From: Mytilus trossulus
Taxonomy: Eukaryota; Mollusca; Bivalvia; Mytilida; Mytilidae
DNA: 64,000 bases
Direction: 5' to 3'
Assembly (NCBI RefSeq): GCF_036588685.1
Contig: NC_086378.1
Span: 24,653,578 to 24,717,577, forward strand
This document shows, in pieces, positions 45,401 to 56,900 of this stretch. The notes below the pieces were generated by a model. The model was given only the letters and a program-made list of their open reading frames with translations, was not told the DNA's origin and did no database searches. The first letter of the stretch is position 1; each line of letters starts with the position of its first letter. The position numbers and the translations under genes are program-made.

Positions 45401-48393
45401 TTCTTGAACTACTGTTTCTTGGTTGGTTTGGCCATTACACAAACCCCTACATAAAAAAAGAAATAAAAAAAACCGCCAAATGTTGTTAAGATCCAAGTAT
45501 ATTTATCATTGCATAGAACACGATAACATAATAAATTTAAAGTCCAGTGCCGGATCCATTTTGCTGGGGTTCCACTGACTGTCTAAGAGGGGCCCGATCC
45601 GGTCATGCTTCAGTGATTCCCTATATAACCAACCAAATTTTCCCAGGAAAGGGGCCGGGCCCCCTCAAAATCCGCCTCTGTAAACCGACAGCATAAGTAA
45701 TTAAGGGCTTCATAATATTACACGACATACAACGAAAACACATAATGTTCTTACGATATCATAATATTGGAAGCAATTATATATTTGGTGGAATTCCCAT
45801 TTGATTTTGGCAATCGTAAGGAGAAATCCCAAAAAAAGTTTCAACATTTGGAAAACCATGCTTTCAAAATGTGATTTGTTAACGAGTCTGACTCTCTTTA
45901 TTATAGCAACGGACGCTGTAACATCTAGCACGGAAATGGATTACAAGGATTAAACGTTCATGTTCAAACTAAACGAGGAAAAATTTCTTGAAGTTGGCCA
46001 CTCCTGGACCCTTTTGAATATTGGGTAGTAGAACTATCACGTATAATATATCGATAAAACACATAAATATAGATTTCTTTGCAAACAAATACACCAAGGA
46101 AATCCTAATCAAAATGTTTTACATGAAATTACATTTTGTCGCACTTGTGCCTCTTTCCCGAATCGGTTAGAACTACCATCACTACGACTGTAAGTGTTTT
46201 GTTCAGTTGGTGTCGTTTTTGTCAATGTAGAGTGTTTTGTTCGTCGTATTTTGTTCATCTGCAAAGACATGACTATGTTGATAACAAGTTGCTTTTTTTT
46301 TTCTTTTTTCTTTTTTTATAGTTTATGCTCAAAGGCAAATTGTCATTGGTGGCCTTTCGTCTCTTTAACACATTCCCAATCTCAATTTTATCATACTAAT
46401 TTTTCTATACTTTCAAATTAAACTATGAAGGTTTATAATTTAGTGCTTTAAAACACACACGGAATAAGCATAATACTAAAAGTATCTAAAGTATTTCATT
46501 TGCCAGTCAAGAAAAAAGTGGTAAGAATCGGGGGATTAACTGAAACTTACATAAATCCTCTTAACATCCGGTATGCTGTACTAGGTAAATCTTCATCCCA
46601 TGGGTTACCTCTGAAAATATAAGGAACATGCACTTATTAAAATTGAGAATGAAAATGGGGAATATGTCAAAGAGACAAAAAACCGACAAAAGAGCAAACA
46701 TAGTCGAAAAATTCTAAAGTTTGTCAAACTCTCCATGTGAAAAAGAATATTACCAATTACGGATCTACTAACATTGAATTGTGTTACTTTGCCTATGAGG
46801 CACTTGTCTCAGAATTTTTCCCCCTATGTACCTTAATTAAGCCAAGATTCTGAGACAAGTGCATGAGCTATGAGGTGAGTATATAAACATTTTAAAATGT
46901 ACATGTATCATGTTTCTACATGTGGATAACTTAAAAGTCACGGTATATTTCTTAAATGTTCATGAATCCTAAAGACATACTTCTTTAAACAGATAAATAG
47001 TTGTTGACAGTCCAAGGAGCATGATTGGATAAAGAGAGAAAAAAAACACAATCGGGGTTTGTAAGTTAAGCCATTGGGAAAAAACCTACGTGAAAAAAAA
47101 TCAAAGAATATGCTAATCTAAACTCTTTCGACTTTTTTTTTTGATAGTTTCATTCATTCGATGAAGTTGACAATTATTTTTTATTTGCTTCATTTTTAAG
47201 TTTGAAATAATACAGTACTCTAAAATAATTACAACAAAACCCCCCTAACGAGAAAGACAAGTTTAATGAAACAATGAAAATGTCGAGGACAAGTTTAATT
47301 AAATGACGATTGACGATTTGTCACAGATACTACATTTGGAGCAGGATTTGTTTACGCTTTAGATACACATGAAATCCTCCATTTTATGCTCTGCCTTTTT
47401 TATTTTTTTCTTCGACTTATCAGTTGTGATCTTTTGCCAGTCTAGTAGTGTTTATGTTTAACCATTAACACTAGGACCGAGTGGTCCAAGTAGTTACTAC
47501 TGTAATCACTATAGCTAGCCAGTCAACACTGAGAATGTTATTTCGAACACCGCTCGTGCGGGTACAATCGAGTCAAATCTTAATTGCCTAGGATAGTCAG
47601 TTTTCCTATCGAAGGTCGGTGGTTTTCTCCGGGAAATCCGGCCTCCTCCACCAAAAAAAACCTGGCCGCCATGAAATATCCTAAATACGGGGCTTAAAAG
47701 TGGCGTTAAAACCGGCAACTAATAATATATATGCCCTTACGTGTCTTTTTTGTCATTACACACTTTATCCAACACGTCTGAATCTGGCACATGTGTACTT
47801 CTTTTGTGGCGTGTATGCGCACTACTCATGCTTCTGACATGTATACCTGTTCTAGATTCATTAACCAGAACTTCCAGATCTTCTACAAAATCATGGACTG
47901 CCTTTTCTCTGTGAATACAAAAAACATCTAAAGGTAAAGCTGAATCTCTCATCTGCATAATAGACATATGATAATAACGTAATAGTCAGGATAAAAAAAA
48001 ATCTTCCCCTTCATTTGGAAACATGATGACATTATCTTGAACCTTTCAACCCTTTGTGATTTTGATTTCTAAAAAAGATGTATACAGACTCGAGAAAAAA
48101 AACACACCTTGGAAACCTCTCAGCAGAACCAATATTTCTCGTCGGTAGCAATGGCTTGGCGGGCCAGATGACAACACCATTGCATAAACGGGCCTGTTTG
48201 GTATATGGATCAAAAGCTGATGTAAAAGTCCGTTGACTGAAGAAAATCACCAACACACAGACACTCTGAAACTGAAACAAATGAAATATTTAATTCTAGG
48301 TATTCCATATTTCCATTTTCAATTTTATTGTTATTATTTCAATACTGGACACAAGAATTTAATAAGATGTCTTACCATCCGTTCAGAGATCAT
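42424..48393 (-). CDS. Secreted cystine-knot-like ligand precursor, 385 residues, six exons
   Basis: Exons in coding order are 48393-48376, 48271-48108, 47908-47741, 46610-46551, 45446-44871 and 42595-42424. GT-AG throughout, and 1158 nt closes in frame. Residues 1-25 form a signal peptide (FQSVCVLVIFF core). A hydrophilic propeptide has basic cleavage sites RHKR (94-97), RKRKR (156-160) and FGRRKR (266-271), plus 12 consecutive lysines (185-196). After RRKR the last 114 residues hold nine cysteines (292, 312, 328, 333, 346, 360, 380, 382, 385). These include CMPGVC (variant of CxGxC) and the ending CECRTC*. The layout of furin site, C-terminal Cys domain, C..GxC and final CxCxxC fits a cystine-knot growth factor. 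CYPGKHSTHVIWFYC and the W-F-R-D-I stretch recall noggin/Trunk/PTTH; FYCPNLEPGERYRKM and CECRTC recall bursicon; TGF-beta or DAN are also possible. Family is unresolved. Confidence 0.82.
43084..44775. repeat. Minisatellite, ~60-62-bp unit, about 27 copies
   Basis: The unit reads roughly 'gattgccattgcaatacaat' + 'tgattttgctgttatgttta' + 'gcagattggtgtctgtgtta' + 'cc'. Two unit types alternate irregularly: 'gctgttatgtttagcagattggtg' and 'gatgtcgtgttcaacagattgttg'. It fills about 1.7 kb of the 2.3-kb last intron of the precursor gene and ends about 100 bp from the exon at 44871. Long reading frames in several frames are a by-product of the period. Confidence 0.95.
45545..45680 (+). mobile_element. 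MITE of the CAGTGGCGGATCC family, copy 1
   Basis: Starts CAGTGCCGGATCCA and ends AATCCGCCTCTG. It shares 'cttcagtgattccctatata' with 59360-59511. It lies in the intron upstream of exon 5 of the precursor gene. Confidence 0.7.
46800..46862. mobile_element. 63-bp inverted-repeat element with 5-bp duplication
   Basis: GCACTTGTCTCAGAAT at the left and its exact reverse complement at the right, with a 31-base centre. ATGAG is directly outside on both sides (46795-46799, 46863-46867). It lies in intron 3 of the precursor gene. Confidence 0.6.
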
Positions 48394-48512
48394 TGTAAGA
48401 AAATGTCAACACCAGTCTTTGTCCATATTGCCTTCTGTGTAATCCCTTTTCTCTGTTAAGATAAAAAATTGAGCTATTCATGTCTAGTCGTTTTTAAACA
48501 TAAACAAGAAGA

Positions 48513-48665
48513 AGTGGTATGATTGCCAATGAGACAACTCTCAAATAAGAACAAATGAAGTAAAAGTTAGCAACTGTATAAAAATGTATAAACCAGCCTA
48601 CGGTCTTCAACAATGCATAAATACAACATAGCAAGCTATATAAAACATCCCGAAATAAAAAAAAA
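48513..48665 (+). mobile_element. SINE-like element copy
   Basis: 'gtggtatgattgccaatgag', 'cctacggtcttcaacaatgc' and 'agctatataaaacatcccg' match the 2041-2220 family. It lies about 120 bp upstream of the start codon of the minus-strand precursor gene. Confidence 0.7.
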
Positions 48666-51389
48666 TATATGTACAACTAGTCATAACATAAATCTGGCGA
48701 CCTAAACCAAACTTAAAAAAAACAAATATGCGATACAAAACGAACGCCAACTACTGCATTACAGGTTCAAAACTTGGGATATGCACACTCAGAACGCAGT
48801 GGAGTTAAACATGTAAGCGATCGCCTTTTATATGTTTTCGCCTTAAAATTTTCTTTATTTATCATACCGATACCATTCCGGATAGTAATAAAGGGTAGAT
48901 ACTGTTTATTCTTATTTTTGAACACAGCAAATTTAAAGATCAACACAAAACGGGGAGTCCTTTTTGTGGATGTTTTACTGACATTTTGGAATAATAGAAC
49001 CGCAAGACAAAAGTATCATAGCATATTGCAACATTAACCGATCAACAGAAACCAAGATATTTTAAGAAGGCATCGCAATAACAATTCTTTCAAATTCTGT
49101 ATACACCTTTTTGTTACTTATAGTTAAAAAGAACGGAAAATTCTAGAAATTAGCATATCAGAATCAAGTTCTATGTACTATAGTAGTAACAATCGTTTTA
49201 GGGATTCCCCATCCTTGGAAAATTCCTTCATCCACCCATCCACCCTTGATTTTGGTTGTAGCATAACTTTGTTTCATTGATCAGTAGCAGCATTTTAGCA
49301 CAATGACTCGGATGTATAAATGGGGGAAAAATTACTGCGGATGTCGTTGCAGATAAAGCAGCAAACTACATTACACTGTTTGATAAAAGGATAACTATAG
49401 GCATTTACCATTCCAATCATTGTAGCTATACGTTAATCTCCGGTACATTCATCATAGTGGATATTGTGATTAATTAAAGGTCTGTTCTGTTTTATTTTTT
49501 TTTAGAAATTTAAGCTAAAGATGAAAAACTAAATCTCCTTTCACTTTATTGGATACCTAAATCACATACGCGTCCTCGTGTCTTTACAAACAACGTTCTA
49601 TTGTAGGGTCTTCCCAAGTGCTTCTCAAAACCTCTGTCTATAAACTATCAACATCAATTGTATCGACAATGAAAGCCGGGCTTCAGAGTTATTATGAAAC
49701 TACCAACATTATAGGTGTGATGTGAATTTAATGTGGATACTTGAAAAGTCCATCAGCGGCGTAGGAGTGGACTGAATCGTGTGGGAGAGTGCAAACTTCT
49801 GAAAGTGACAAAAAATAAAAACACAACAGCTTTTCTATTAAAAGTACAAGAGTTAGTCGTTCTATTTCATATAGAGGATTTGAAAAAAACACCTCTGAAA
49901 GTTACATAGGAGTAAACTCCTTGTTGATGTGTTCCATTTAAAGCTAACTTTGTACAGTTGCTTCTTGTGAAGAGTGCAAAAAAGCTAAACTTATCCTTAA
50001 ACTTTACATTCCGCTGTGTAGGCGAATTTTTCTCACGAAATATTTTAAAGTTTGATGACTATGTTAAACGCATGCTACTCCGCCGATCTTGTAACAAATG
50101 ATACAACTGATACAGGTTAGTCTGACTCATGTTTTGACTTTAATTTACAGAAATTGTCAATGAGGGTCAGTTAAGAAAAAACTTCACAACACAAGAGTTG
50201 ATTTTAGTTTCCCAATTGTTTATTTTACCTTTCTATGTAGCAGCATTTAAATAGCGCCTGCATATGAGTATATATCCCCAAGTTGATAAGATATTCCAAA
50301 GTATGCATTTCCTATCATGATTACCTTGATAGATAGAGAGCTGCAGAGTCGCTATTAAGAAAAGGATTCTAAGTGGTGATTTAAAAGTCATCCTTTCAGA
50401 AATTGTATACAATCACTATCATGAGTTGGTTTCAGATGACGACGATGTTCCAATTTTGTCGCTACCATATAAATCTCGTCCTCTTCTCTCCTTGAATGTA
50501 AAATCACCGATGATTATACTTTTCGTCGAAGTTGTACTAGTGGTAATACATGTGGAACAGGATCTATATATCAATCCGAGTCACCCGATATCACACCCGC
50601 TTTTTGGATGGGGCTCGTAAAGCTCAGTTTTAACTTTTTTATGTTCTGGTTTGTAGAGGTTATTTTTCTTCTGGTCGGTGTCTGCAGGCTGTCTTCGATC
50701 TGATAGCTTGGATATCGATCCATGTGTTATCTTTTGCTTCTTTTTAACTTCCAATTGATTCGGTAAAACGTTTATCTTATATCAAATTTCGTTTTAGGAA
50801 AACTGGTATTCACTTACAACATTTATCCAACTGACGGCTAACCTCTAAAAAAATACCATTTAAATGAGATAAAAGAAACAACCTTACCTAGATCATCAAC
50901 AGACAACAATGTCTGAGAATTACATTCCTAATGTCTTACCTCGCCGTTCTACCTCTCACGGGGACTCATGAATATTGTACGTGATATTCTTAACACAGGT
51001 TCTCTCGAATAATTTCGTTTAATAAGTTATAATTTATTTATTCTGATTTTATATAAGTTAACATATGACAATTTGAAAATAATTACTAACATTAAATACA
51101 TCACATAAAATTATCCGGATTTTACCGCGTAGACACAGATGTCATGAGAAGTAACAAAGCAAGAAATTTATTCTCTTACGTATATTATTATAATTCTTTT
51201 GTACGACATAAATACAAGAATCTCAGCTTATATTTCTGCTGAGGTTCATGAAAAGTCAACACATTTCTTACAGGCGTATGGATTTTATCCAGAACTAGTT
51301 GAACTACTCCGTACACACGGTCAATGTTTTCATTTCTTCTGCTATTTGTTGTTATGAATAGATATAGGAAGATGTGGTGTGAGTGCCAA
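48666..51389. other. Divergent intergenic region, nothing recognised
   Basis: AT-rich sequence upstream of both the precursor gene and HSBP1. Short frames near 48774 and 50426 show no domain, splice or repeat support. Nothing supportable. Confidence 0.3.
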
Positions 51390-52020
51390 TGAATGACTTT
51401 TTTCAGTTCGGGCCAAGTGAGGTTTTCGGCTTATCACTTGGTGTTCATCGTCGTCTGTCGTCGTCGTTAACTTTTTACATTTTGAACTTCTTCTAGAGAA
51501 CCACAGAATGTAATGAAATTAAACATGGCATGAATGTTCCTTGTGATGTGCTTACCAAGTGGTGTATCTTTGAAGCCGATCAATCATCCAAGATGGCTAC
51601 CAGCGGGGAACTTCGATTAACAGAAGACTCCGAGTATGGACAATACAAACATATGTCTTCTTTTAAAGAACCACTGAATGGAATGGAACCAAACCTGACA
51701 TAAATGTTCCTTATAAGGTGCTGACCAAGTGTTGTTACTTTGAAGCCGATCAATCATCGAAGATGGCCACCAGCGGGGAACTTCGTTTAGTAGAGGACCT
51801 TGTGGACAATACAAAAGAATGTCTTCTTTTAGAGAACCACTGAATGCATTGAATGAAACCAAACATGGCATGAATGTTTCTTATGAGGTGCTGACCAAGT
51901 GTTGTTACTTTAAACCGATTAATTATCTAAGATGTCTGCCATACAGTGGGCCCTTAGCTTAACAAAAGACCTTATGTGAAATACATTCAAAAGTTTCTTT
52001 TGAAGAACCACTGAATATGA
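51390..52020 (+). repeat. Tandem ~180-bp units, three copies
   Basis: The head is 'gggccaagtgaggttttcgg', then 'tcgtcgtctgtcgtcgtcg'. Three units follow, each with 'agaaccac(a/t)gaatg', 'tgaatgttcctt(g/a)t', 'gaagccgatcaatcat' and 'ccagcggggaacttcg'. The third is degraded. Related in style to the 14820 family. Confidence 0.8.
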
Positions 52021-52932
52021 CAACGCAACCAGAAAATGTTTTAGAAAATGCCAAATACACTTTAATCTCTATATTTTCTAAAGCTTTTTATTTTATTTTA
52101 TGACATAGTGACCGTTTTCTCAGTTTGAAAAATTGTCGAGTGATGTAATATATTTCTGTGTGATATTTGCTTCACTTTGTTTTATACATGTATGAGGCTC
52201 CGAACTTAGCAACAAAGTATTTCAAACCATGATACAACCTCCGCCCTCATTGATTCAGAATCAAAATATATACTAGCATATACATTTTATATTAATGTCT
52301 TGTTGTATTGCAGGTGTTCGGACAACGTGCAAAAAGGACTTGTGATGAGCAGAACCAATATTGAAGGCATTTCACCTCAGCATTTCACCATGTCTTTTTT
52401 TTTTTTTTTTTATCAAAATAGAAATTATGGAAAACTTTTTTCCAAATGCTAGGAGATATCAGGTGATCAAAATTCCATGCATAGTGCACGCCTTTGTATT
52501 ATAGCATTTCAACTTGTTGATACATTCTCCGTGTAAGAGCGGTTGGAATGTTGCAACATAGAAGGAGTCTACATGAAGTTTTCCTATTTTGTATTTTAAC
52601 CGGAAAAAATGTACGGTGACCCTATCTTTTCTTTTGAAATTCTCAAAACATTGTCTGAAAGCTATTTAAGCTATTTCCTTAAGTATTTAACAATTCTATC
52701 ATTTTGTTTAGTTTCTAGTCATAAAATGGTGTTTTTTCCTGTACAATCCATACAAAATGTGTCATTTTGTCACGTCCTGTAGCTTAAGAAAATGCGCGGT
52801 GACCTATCATTTTTATTATATTTTTGAACATATATCAATAGATACTACGTTTTTGCAGATTATGAACAAATATTCTATCATTTTTATTTTAGACTCCCCC
52901 TTAAATGCTTAAATGACAATAAACTGAAAGAC

Positions 52933-52957
52933 CAGAGACATATAATATATGTCTCTG
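52933..52957. mobile_element. Micro-palindromic element C, 25 bp, 7-bp flanking duplication
   Basis: CAGAGACATAT, AAT, then the exact reverse complement. GAAAGAC directly flanks both sides (52926-52932, 52958-52964). It lies about 1 kb upstream of the HSBP1 start codon. Confidence 0.75.
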
Positions 52958-52983
52958 GAAAGACCATTAACTTTTTCTATTTA

Positions 52984-53086
52984 CAGGGGCGGATCCAGCC
53001 ATTTTTAAAAGGGGGTTCACAATCCAGAGTAAAGGGGTGGTCCAATCCCGCCCCCCCCCCCCCCCCCGCCCCCTGGATCCGCCACT
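52984..53086. mobile_element. MITE of the CAGTGGCGGATCC family, short copy
   Basis: The left end CAGGGGCGGATCCAG pairs with the right end CTGGATCCGCCACTG, one mismatch. A long C run is near the right end. No clear target duplication. Confidence 0.65.
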
Positions 53087-53093
53087 GATTCAG

Positions 53094-53730
53094 GAGGGTG
53101 GTAAAGGGTTATTTTCGTGCAACGTTTTCGGCCTTTTTATTTCACGTGTTTTCGTGTTTTGGTGTTTTATTTCTCGTTTTCTCGTGTTTGGTTCGATGTG
53201 CGTGCTTCGTATTTCCCCTTATTTATTTTCCGTGTTCCGTGTCGGTGCTCTTAATTTCTCGTTCTTGCATTGTTCCGCATTTCATTAAAAGTAAATTGGA
53301 ACCTGAGACTACTATAACACAACTGTGTTATAGTAGTCTCAGTTGGAACTAACTCAAAGTCAGTGCGTTATAGTACCTTTTGAAACTTGTGTAATATAAT
53401 AGAAATTGATGTATATTGTTACCGTTCTACTTTCTATTGTATAATTTTATGTAGGCTATACACGTAATAAAGGCCATCAAAATTATATTTTGTTTTCAAA
53501 TCATATGTAAGTAGCATACGCTAAAAGGTGACCACAAGGTCTGTATGTCCATTAACAATGTCTACATGATCTCCAAGAACGGCTGAGTAATAACTGCTGG
53601 TGCTATTTTTCTTAATATTTACGATTTTATTTCTCGTGCTTCGTTTTTCCCGATTTTTATTTTTCGTGCTACGTTTTTGCGATTTTCATTTTACGTGTTT
53701 CCGTGTTCGGTACCCCCCTTTACCACCCTC
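53094..53730. mobile_element. 637-bp inverted-end element with ATTCAG duplication
   Basis: GAGGGTGGTAAAGGG (53094-53108) is the exact reverse complement of 53716-53730. ATTCAG directly flanks both sides (53088-53093, 53731-53736). The interior is rich in 'cgtgttt' and 'tttctcgtg' words. It carries the nested micro-palindrome at 53303. It ends about 200 bp before the HSBP1 start codon. Confidence 0.75.
53303..53342. mobile_element. Micro-palindromic element B, 40 bp, 7-bp flanking duplication
   Basis: CTGAGACTACTATAACACA, AC, then its exact reverse complement. TTGGAAC directly flanks both sides (53296-53302, 53343-53349). The first 14 bases equal element A at 36339. It sits inside the 53094-53730 element, so it arrived later. 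Confidence 0.8.
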
Positions 53731-53926
53731 ATTCAGGTTACCAGCATGCTCGATGAATTTTGTAATTTCCCGCCAAAAGTACTTGTAGACGATTTATCTA
53801 ATAAGCAAGGGGACAGTACTCGTCAGTCTAAGAATTCCGAAGTGTTCCGAAAGTATACTATAAAGCTTGATTATCAACAATTTTCGTCTTCCTGTTTATA
53901 TTTTCCTTTGAAAGAACAACACTAAA

Positions 53927-56900
53927 ATGGATACAGGCAAAGATTATATGTCCAGTGGTTCTGATCCTAAAAATGTTCAAGATCTAACAGCTTTTGTAAG
54001 TATATTCTCATTAACAAGATCGATTTGAGTGGGTTGTGATTTTGCAATTTTGCACATTTAACTCATTCGTGGATTCATGTTTCAACTTGTGACAACTTAA
54101 AAAAAATTTCTAACAAAATTTAAATGCTGATAATATTAATGAGTTCCCCCTTACTAATCATACGACTGAGATAGCTTTGATTCATTGATAACTATAAATT
54201 GAATGGTTATTCCAAATTTTAATTATGTTTTCTTGTATAAAGGTTTTTTTTCAGGCCTTTGGCAAGGATTTGTATAGTTTTAACTATACAAATTTTTGCC
54301 TTTGGCAAAGAAAAACATAAAAAAAGACACAGATTAAAGTTGTTTTTTATAAATTATTTACACGTGAGGTCGATTGTATTATATGTCTCTGGCATAAACA
54401 AAGCCATCATCCAACAGCCTCTAATACATGTAGTCACAGGCACTTGTTTCTATCAATGTTTATTTAAAGATTTTGATAATTGGTCTTCCCATGGATAGAA
54501 ACAAGTGCCTGTGGCCTTTCAACAAAAAGTGGAAGTTTGAAATAACATTTATTTAAGCATTTTTCTTGCTGCATTGAAGAAGGTAGTTATGTCCTTTACC
54601 GTCAGGTGTCAAACGGCCATTTTCGGCTACGGTTAGTGTCAAATGGATTAATATTTTACTGTGACTCGTCAATCTCTATTATGATTCGTCAGAGGTCTCA
54701 AATAATTATCTTTATCCTTATATTTGGAAAAAAATTAACGTGATTCATCAAAACCATTTGATTTTTTTTATCATCTAAAAGAAAGTGCATATTTTTTGTC
54801 ATGCACCAAAATTACTGTTGACGTCATTTGGCAAGAATTTTTACCATTATTTGTCCTGATGGCACCCCCATTACCACCCTCATGACATTGAAGACCTATT
54901 GGTGGCCTTCTGCAGTTATCTGCTCTTTGGTCGAGGTTGTTGTCATCTTTACACATTCCCAGTTTTCATTCTAAATTTTATGGTACATTTGTACACGTAA
55001 CATATGAAGTTTATAAGAAATTTTCATGAACTCCAAAGTACATGTAATCTATGGCATTTCAAGATGGTCACAATTATTTTAAAAGAATTCAGGATTTCTA
55101 CCTCTATGTCATACATGTACTATGTACAAATGTACATGTCATATCCACTTCTGGTGCTTTGATCCTTTCAATTTCTAGCTAAAGCATCACTGTCTTGTTC
55201 CTAGCAATCCAAAATGACTATCAGACTTAAAAGGGGAATTTGGCATTCTGTTGGGTATGGCCACGCCTGACAATTTAGGATCATACTGTTACCAAAACAT
55301 ATACATTGTATACATTTGTACTTGCATATTAAGTCAGGCTCATTATTAATTTCTTATTCACTTACAATTACATGTTGGCAGAGAGGGGTTCCTTATGTTG
55401 ACACCAAATTGCAATAGCATTATGAAAATTTCAAATTCACTAAATTTGAAAATTCGACATTCAACTTAATATATAACTTTGAAATCATAGACATATACAT
55501 GTACATTTGTACAACAGTAATTACAATTGTCCAATTTGTTCAGCTAATGTTAATCAGATTTTATATTTTCCATATATTTGAATTGTCAGCATTCTTTTTT
55601 ACACCAGAATATTTTTTTATTTATGAGAATTACAAATGTAGACCTTTTGTACATCAGTTCTTACAACTTATACATTGGGGGACGCAGGGGCTGGGGTGTC
55701 TGCTCCACTTTCGTAGGTAAAGTTTGGTTGATAAAGATTACATGGAACTACTGAAGCATGACTGTAGCGGGCCCCTCTTATGGCTATCAGTGCCCCTTCC
55801 CCCTTATAAAAAGTTCTGGACCCACCAAAGTTGCATGTAGGTCTCTATGCATGAACATTAAGCTTCTAAAGGTAGAGTGGCAGTTCAACACAATACTATT
55901 CTTTTTTTCTTTTTTTTTTTGGGGGGGGGGGGGGGGGGCTTGATGTTGAATTTAAAATAATTGTACATGTATGACTCATTTATTCTGTTTTGAAATTCTG
56001 GTGACTCAATTGTGATTTGAATTTTGCATACATTGCCTTTGTATCATGTCATACAACTTGTTTCATTTACATGATCCCATGAAGTTCAAAAGGTAACATT
56101 GATGATGTCAACATTTGATAAAAAGTTAAAGATATTTTCCTGTTCATAAATTAAAGGTAACATATATTGTATGTACATGTACCAATTGGTATGTACTGTG
56201 CATTGTGTCTTTTTTGAAATTATCACATTGAACAAGTTGTTTTATGTTTATAAAATTATGGAATAATAATGAGTAACAGTTGAATTTACTATAAAGTTAG
56301 TAAATGTTAGACATTCTTGATTTTTATATTGAAAACCTAAAATGACACTAACTTTTTGGTCATATCTGTAGATAATTCAAAATTCTAAAAAAAAAAAAAA
56401 AAAATAACTTGAGAAAAGATAGTTTTTCACCCCTGAATACCTGTAAATTCTTATTTCAAATTCATGAAATGGAGTTAGATAAAATTTAATCTTAAATTAC
56501 AATACACTTATAGGATCGTGTGTACGAAATACTACATGTATTGTAGAGAACCTAAACCATGTTGAAATATTCCATTTAAACGTAACATAAGTGGATTGTA
56601 TGTAAAGATTATTGATCTTTAAAAGTCAAACAAAAAATTCATTAAATTTTGAACTCAGAAATGAAAATAAAGCACCTTTTAACTTTTGTTTGACAATAGC
56701 CAGCTTTTGTTGGGGCCATTTATTACAGTTCACATAATACATTGTAATACCCCCATTTACTTTGTCTATAGAATCAACATGCACAAGTTTATGTATCCAA
56801 CTTAATTCAATGCTTTTATGAGGGTCTAGGTGGGGTTCACAAGTACAAACACATATATATAGGGTATAATGGACTAATTTAAGGGGGGGGGAATGTAAAA

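Noticed and set aside
44867-45496. Single-exon reading of the Lys-rich protein, starting MDLNN
   Set aside because: The apparent start lies in intron sequence (a pyrimidine-rich tract before the acceptor at 45447). The spliced model gives an in-frame signal peptide and a downstream Cys exon instead.
47737-47967. Start of precursor exon 3 at the earlier acceptor (atgcag, 47953)
   Set aside because: That acceptor puts a stop in frame; the acceptor at 47909, with a good pyrimidine tract, keeps the frame open.
53831-53851. Heat-shock element upstream of HSBP1 (GAATTCCGAAGTGTTCCGAA)
   Set aside because: GAA and TTC blocks are present, but the spacing (3 and 1) does not fit the alternating 2-base gaps of an HSE.
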